DNA from: Hyphomicrobiales bacterium
GTDB lineage: Bacteria; Pseudomonadota; Alphaproteobacteria; Rhizobiales; Afifellaceae
DNA: 15,440 nucleotides
NCBI GenBank assembly: GCA_013812985.1
Contig: JACCSN010000726.1
Location: 1-15,440, forward strand
Direction of reading: 5' to 3'
The position numbers were made by a program, and so were the translations under genes. Under the pieces are notes generated by a model. It did no database searches. It was not told where the DNA came from and was given only the letters and a program-made list of their open reading frames with translations. How positions within the stretch are numbered: position 1 is the first letter of the stretch; every line of letters starts with the position of its first letter. Positions 15,079 to 15,440 of the stretch are shown piece after piece.

Positions 15079-15440
15079 ATGTGCGCTGAACCATCAGCGA
15101 GGCCCGCGGCACATGGGCTCGCCATCTTTCATGCAGGCTTCCGAACCCGGCTCAAATGGCACCGGCTGCGCCGCCGCATGGCCGACCCAATGTTCAGCCT
15201 CGACGTGATGCAGGACGGTTTCCGACTTGGCGCCTCTATGGAGCTCGATCTTCGCGTCCGTCACGACGGCGGATTCGTGGTTCTCCACGATGACACGCTC
15301 GACCGGGAAACGACCGGCGCCGGCGCCGCTTCCGACCAGACGATTGCCGGACTCCGCAAGCTGCATTTCGACGACAGCGGGCTTGAAGCCGCCGGGCGGC
15401 GACCCTTGCGGCCCCTGATCCTCGCCGAGGATCTGGCGAC
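15079..15440 (+). CDS. Glycerophosphodiester phosphodiesterase (GDPD)-like protein, N-terminal part
   Basis: The reading frame leaves the window at 15440 after about 120 codons. The visible part shows GASMELDLRVRHDGGFVVLH, then DDTLDRETTGAG, the conserved E-x-D and H-D metal and catalytic elements of GDPD-family TIM barrels. These hydrolyse glycerophosphodiesters to glycerol-3-phosphate and an alcohol. The usual early AHRG motif is replaced by KWHRLRRRM, whose His-Arg could fill the same role. ATG 15079 is chosen as the first in-frame start. An AGGAG lies almost directly before it (15073-15077), unusually close, so a start at the in-frame ATG 15178 cannot be excluded, though that would remove the His-Arg. 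No signal peptide is apparent. There is no functional link to the catabolic operon. Confidence 0.78.
   Translation, partial: MCAEPSARPAAHGLAIFHAGFRTRLKWHRLRRRMADPMFSLDVMQDGFRLGASMELDLRVRHDGGFVVLHDDTLDRETTGAGAASDQTIAGLRKLHFDDSGLEAAGRRPLRPLILAEDLA

Noticed and set aside
1..15440. CRISPR arrays, toxin-antitoxin pairs, phage genes or retron-like modules
   Set aside because: No regularly spaced repeats, small paired genes, phage structural genes or reverse transcriptase motifs were seen.

Overview
The window is GC-rich DNA typical of an alphaproteobacterium, most likely of the order Hyphomicrobiales (Bradyrhizobium/Mesorhizobium-like). This rests on codon style, an IclR-controlled sugar-acid operon with a dipeptide-type ABC transporter, and a LuxR-type C-terminus that resembles rhizobial regulators. 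It is a judgement by eye, not a database result.

Positions 1-12678 hold one coherent catabolic locus. At the left edge a short-chain dehydrogenase (leaving the window on the minus strand) diverges from an SMP-30/gluconolactonase-like gene. An enolase-superfamily dehydratase and an IclR-type regulator follow on the minus strand and are translationally coupled by a 4-bp overlap. Divergent from IclR runs a long plus-strand operon: GH88/GH105-like unsaturated-uronyl hydrolase, a second enolase-superfamily dehydratase, a second SDR, a periplasmic solute-binding protein, two permeases, a fused double ATPase, and an RraA/HMG-aldolase-type protein. Together these could import an oligosaccharide or glycoside, split it in the cytoplasm, oxidise the sugar to a lactone, open it, dehydrate the acid to a 2-keto-3-deoxy acid, and cleave that by a retro-aldol step to pyruvate plus an aldehyde. 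The substrate cannot be read from the sequence.

A perfect inverted repeat (TGTCCAA-CATA-TTGGACA, 3357-3374) lies between IclR and the operon. A degenerate copy (13 of 18 positions) lies at 129-146 between the SDR and the lactonase, so a single IclR protein may control the whole locus.

Positions 12679-15078 are decayed, gene-poor DNA: a frameshifted IS630-type transposase remnant, palindromes and hairpins, a terminator-flanked 50-bp 3' fragment of an initiator tRNA-Met gene (minus strand), and a LuxR-type regulator that appears to lack its 5' half. This looks like the scarred edge of an integrated element. At 15079 a glycerophosphodiester phosphodiesterase-like gene starts and runs out of the window.
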